From contig JAGQIY010001227.1 in the NCBI GenBank assembly GCA_020430865.1, positions 1 through 5,612 on the forward strand: a stretch of DNA of 5,612 nucleotides. Direction: 5' to 3'. Of the stretch, positions 4,229-5,612 are shown one piece after another. A program made the translations under genes and the position numbers. Within the stretch, counting starts at the first letter, position 1, and every line of letters begins with the position of its first letter. The notes below the pieces were generated by a model. The model was not told the DNA's origin. It searched no databases and saw nothing but the letters and a program-made list of their open reading frames with translations. Source of the stretch: Myxococcales bacterium. GTDB lineage: Bacteria > Myxococcota > Polyangia > Polyangiales > Polyangiaceae.

Positions 4229-5500
4229 ATGCGCATTCAGACGGTGTGTCTGTTCGGTTTGATGGTTGGACTTGGCGCCTGTGGCTCGGATGACACGAGC
4301 AGCGGTGGCACTGGCGGCGCGGGTGGCTCGGTCGGCGGCAACGCCGGGAGCTCTCAGGGCGGCAGCGGCGGTATCGTCAACGGCGGCAGCGGTGGCATCG
4401 TCAACGGTGGCAGCGGTGGCACGGTCAACGGCGGCACTGGTGGCACGGTCAACGGCGGCACCGGCGGAACCACGGGCGGCAGCGCCGGAACCACGGGCGG
4501 CACGACCGCGGGCGGTACGGGTGGAACTACGGGCGGCACGACCGCGGGCGGTACTGGTGGAACCACGGGCGGCACGACCGCGGGCGGCGCTTCGACCGGT
4601 GGTGCTTCCACGGGCGGTGCGGCGACCGGTGGCGCTTCCACGGGTGGTGCGGCGACCGGTGGAGCGAGCACCGGTGGCGCGAGCACCGGTGGTGCGGCGA
4701 CTGGTGGAGCTTCCACGGGTGGCGCGGCGACCGGTGGAGCGAGCACCGGCGGCACCAGCGGCGCGGGTACCGGGGGCACGGGTGGCGCTTCGCCGACCTG
4801 TACGCCAATCACGTTGTCTGCGATTTCGCCCATCAGCGGCGGCATCCTCTCGGCGGAAGTCAGCCCCGAACTCGGGACGTCCGACGTCGACTTCGTTCAG
4901 ATCGAGGTGTGGGACCCCACGACGGGAAACTTCGACCTATCGACGGAAACGGACTACAGGACCTGTGACCACTGCGTGCTCGTGGTGCAGGACGCCGCGG
5001 GCACCGAAGTTGACTACTTCCAAGTCTCCGGGCAGATGAAGATCGACTCCTCGGACGTCTTCGGGAGCACCGGCATCATTGCGGCTAGCACGGGGAGTGT
5101 GTCGAACCTGACGCTGACGGAGGTGACCATCGCCAGCGACGGAACGAGCACCCCGGTGAGTGGCGGCCAGTGCCTGACGGTTGCGAGCGCCAACTGGTCG
5201 TACACCTGCAATGACGGCGGCACGGCGTTCGGGTCCCCGTCGCAGCAGGCCTGCGATGACTGCCAGACCGCAGCTTTCAACGGATGCGTGTATCTGCCTG
5301 GGCGACGGTGCGCGAACAATCCCGATTGCGTGGCCCTCAACGACTGTCGCGACGCGTGCAGCACCTCGAGCGATCCGAACTGCGTATCCGACTGCGACGC
5401 GCAGTACCCGCAGGGCGTCGACGATCTCTACGACGTCCTGTACCGCACATTCGGCGATGGGTCGACCTTCCCTGGGGCGTGCGGCACGGTCTGTCAGTGA
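4229..5500 (+). CDS. Gly-rich-repeat lipoprotein with Cys-rich C-terminal region
   Basis: Encodes 423 residues. The signal peptide (R2, hydrophobic 6-17) ends in a textbook lipobox, LGAC with C18, followed by Gly, so I infer lipid anchoring and probable outer-membrane sorting. Residues 24-187 are almost only Gly, Thr, Ala, Ser, Val and Asn, built from three repeat classes (listed separately), and likely form a flexible tether. Residues 191-330 are predicted beta-rich, with the segments VDFVQIEVWD, CDHCVLVVQD, VDYFQVSG and NLTLTEVTI. Residues 342-422 hold eleven of the sixteen cysteines downstream of the tether, in the series ACDDCQ, NGC, C-x5-C-x5-C-x3-C, C-x3-C, then GAC and VC near the end. 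Similar Cys-rich tails occur in many uncharacterised myxobacterial lipoproteins. Function is unknown; no catalytic motif is visible. It has its own ribosome binding site and a terminator on either side, so it is probably monocistronic. Confidence 0.92.
   Translation: MRIQTVCLFGLMVGLGACGSDDTSSGGTGGAGGSVGGNAGSSQGGSGGIVNGGSGGIVNGGSGGTVNGGTGGTVNGGTGGTTGGSAGTTGGTTAGGTGGTTGGTTAGGTGGTTGGTTAGGASTGGASTGGAATGGASTGGAATGGASTGGASTGGAATGGASTGGAATGGASTGGTSGAGTGGTGGASPTCTPITLSAISPISGGILSAEVSPELGTSDVDFVQIEVWDPTTGNFDLSTETDYRTCDHCVLVVQDAAGTEVDYFQVSGQMKIDSSDVFGSTGIIAASTGSVSNLTLTEVTIASDGTSTPVSGGQCLTVASANWSYTCNDGGTAFGSPSQQACDDCQTAAFNGCVYLPGRRCANNPDCVALNDCRDACSTSSDPNCVSDCDAQYPQGVDDLYDVLYRTFGDGSTFPGACGTVCQ
4358..4453 (+). 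repeat. Class A repeat: four 8-residue units (24 bp)
   Basis: Encodes residues 44-75: GGSGGIVN twice, then GGSGGTVN and GGTGGTVN. The step from S/I to T/T across the units gives a gradient into the Thr-rich class B block. Confidence 0.85.
4496..4582 (+). repeat. Class B repeat: 12-residue units (36 bp), about 2.4 copies
   Basis: Encodes residues 90-118: GGTTAGGTGGTT twice, then a partial GGTTA. The units are nearly identical in DNA, including the block GGCGGCACGACCGCGGGCGG in each, which suggests recent duplication. Confidence 0.85.
4583..4747 (+). repeat. Class C repeat: eleven 5-residue units (15 bp)
   Basis: Encodes residues 119-173 as GGAST or GGAAT units. The third-position order is S S A S A, S S A S A, S, so a 25-residue (75-bp) super-unit appears twice. 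Ala units use GCG GCG, while Ser units use TCG, TCC or AGC. Confidence 0.88.
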
Positions 5501-5518
5501 GCTAGAGCGGTAACACAT

Positions 5519-5553
5519 CGAGGCCCGCCCGGAGCAATCCGAGGCGGGCCTTG
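5519..5553 (+). terminator. Strong hairpin terminator after the Gly-rich lipoprotein
   Basis: AGGCCCGCC (5521-5529) pairs with GGCGGGCCT (5543-5551). Above it CGGA/TCCG closes a GCAA (GNRA-type) tetraloop, with one bulged A at 5542. The two bases outside the core can extend the stem by a wobble and one pair. Only TT follows the core stem, so the T-tract is poor, but its place about 20 bases after the stop fits a terminator. It could also serve a convergent gene beyond the right edge. Confidence 0.65.
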
Positions 5554-5612
5554 TCGTGTCCAGTTCGTTTCCTCAGGGTCAACCGCCGGCAGCATCTGGA
5601 CACCCAGTCCCA
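5554..5612. other. Right-edge sequence, no gene assigned
   Basis: Too short to judge. Two minus-strand frames could hold the end of a convergent gene entering from the right (one stops at 5579-5581, another runs open to a stop at 5501-5503), but neither shows a recognisable motif. Confidence 0.3.

Noticed and set aside
3822..4229. Minus-strand 135-residue open frame in the spacer
   Set aside because: It spans the dapA terminator hairpins and the twin palindromes, has no ribosome binding site and no recognisable domain.
4583..4747. CRISPR-like array
   Set aside because: Units are 15 bp with no unique spacers and stay in frame; it is a protein-coding tandem repeat.
4354..4845. Minus-strand Pro/Val/Ala-rich 163-residue frame
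   Set aside because: Mirror of the Gly-rich repeat; the repeats are explained by the plus-strand lipoprotein with its signal peptide and ribosome binding site.
5501..5612. C-terminus of a convergent minus-strand gene
   Set aside because: Two frames are possible but the stretch is too short and motif-free; one would have to read through the terminator hairpin.

Overview
The window looks like a piece of chromosome from a high-GC myxobacterium (Myxococcota, probably the Polyangia/Sorangium side). This rests on established patterns in that group. Two secreted lipoproteins carry long Gly/Thr/Ser linkers behind the lipobox. One of them adds tandem DUF4215-type disulfide repeats ('CGDG...CDDGN...GDGC...C') and the start of a fibro-slime domain. 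GC-rich coding sequence, a GTG start and divergent TetR/SDR genes fit this but are not diagnostic. No rRNA, tRNA, CRISPR array, intact mobile element or origin was seen.

Layout. Positions 1-914 (minus) hold the N-terminal 304 codons of a surface lipoprotein whose C-terminus lies beyond the left edge. Positions 1012-1695 (minus) encode a TetR-family repressor, read divergently from a short-chain dehydrogenase/reductase at 1843-2787 (plus). The 147-bp gap between them has a TTGACA -35 element, a 22-bp tandem repeat and a 37-bp interrupted dyad, which together make a credible operator. Positions 2953-3825 (plus) encode DapA, the first committed enzyme of the diaminopimelate/lysine pathway, ended by tandem hairpins. 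A 400-bp non-coding spacer of locally lower GC follows. Positions 4229-5500 (plus) encode a second lipoprotein with hierarchical Gly-rich repeats and a Cys-rich C-terminal region, closed by a strong hairpin.

How the parts relate. The TetR-SDR pair is the only likely regulatory unit: the regulator probably controls its own gene and the oxidoreductase. dapA looks like a stand-alone housekeeping gene with its own start signals and terminator. The two lipoproteins are probably exported, lipid-anchored, disulfide-rich envelope proteins of unknown role; nothing ties them to the metabolic genes.

I found no convincing new multi-gene system. The points most worth a second look are the operator-like architecture at 1778-1825, the pair of near-identical palindromes 31 bp apart upstream of the second lipoprotein, and that protein's layered repeat structure, whose amino-acid order is kept while the serine codons change.
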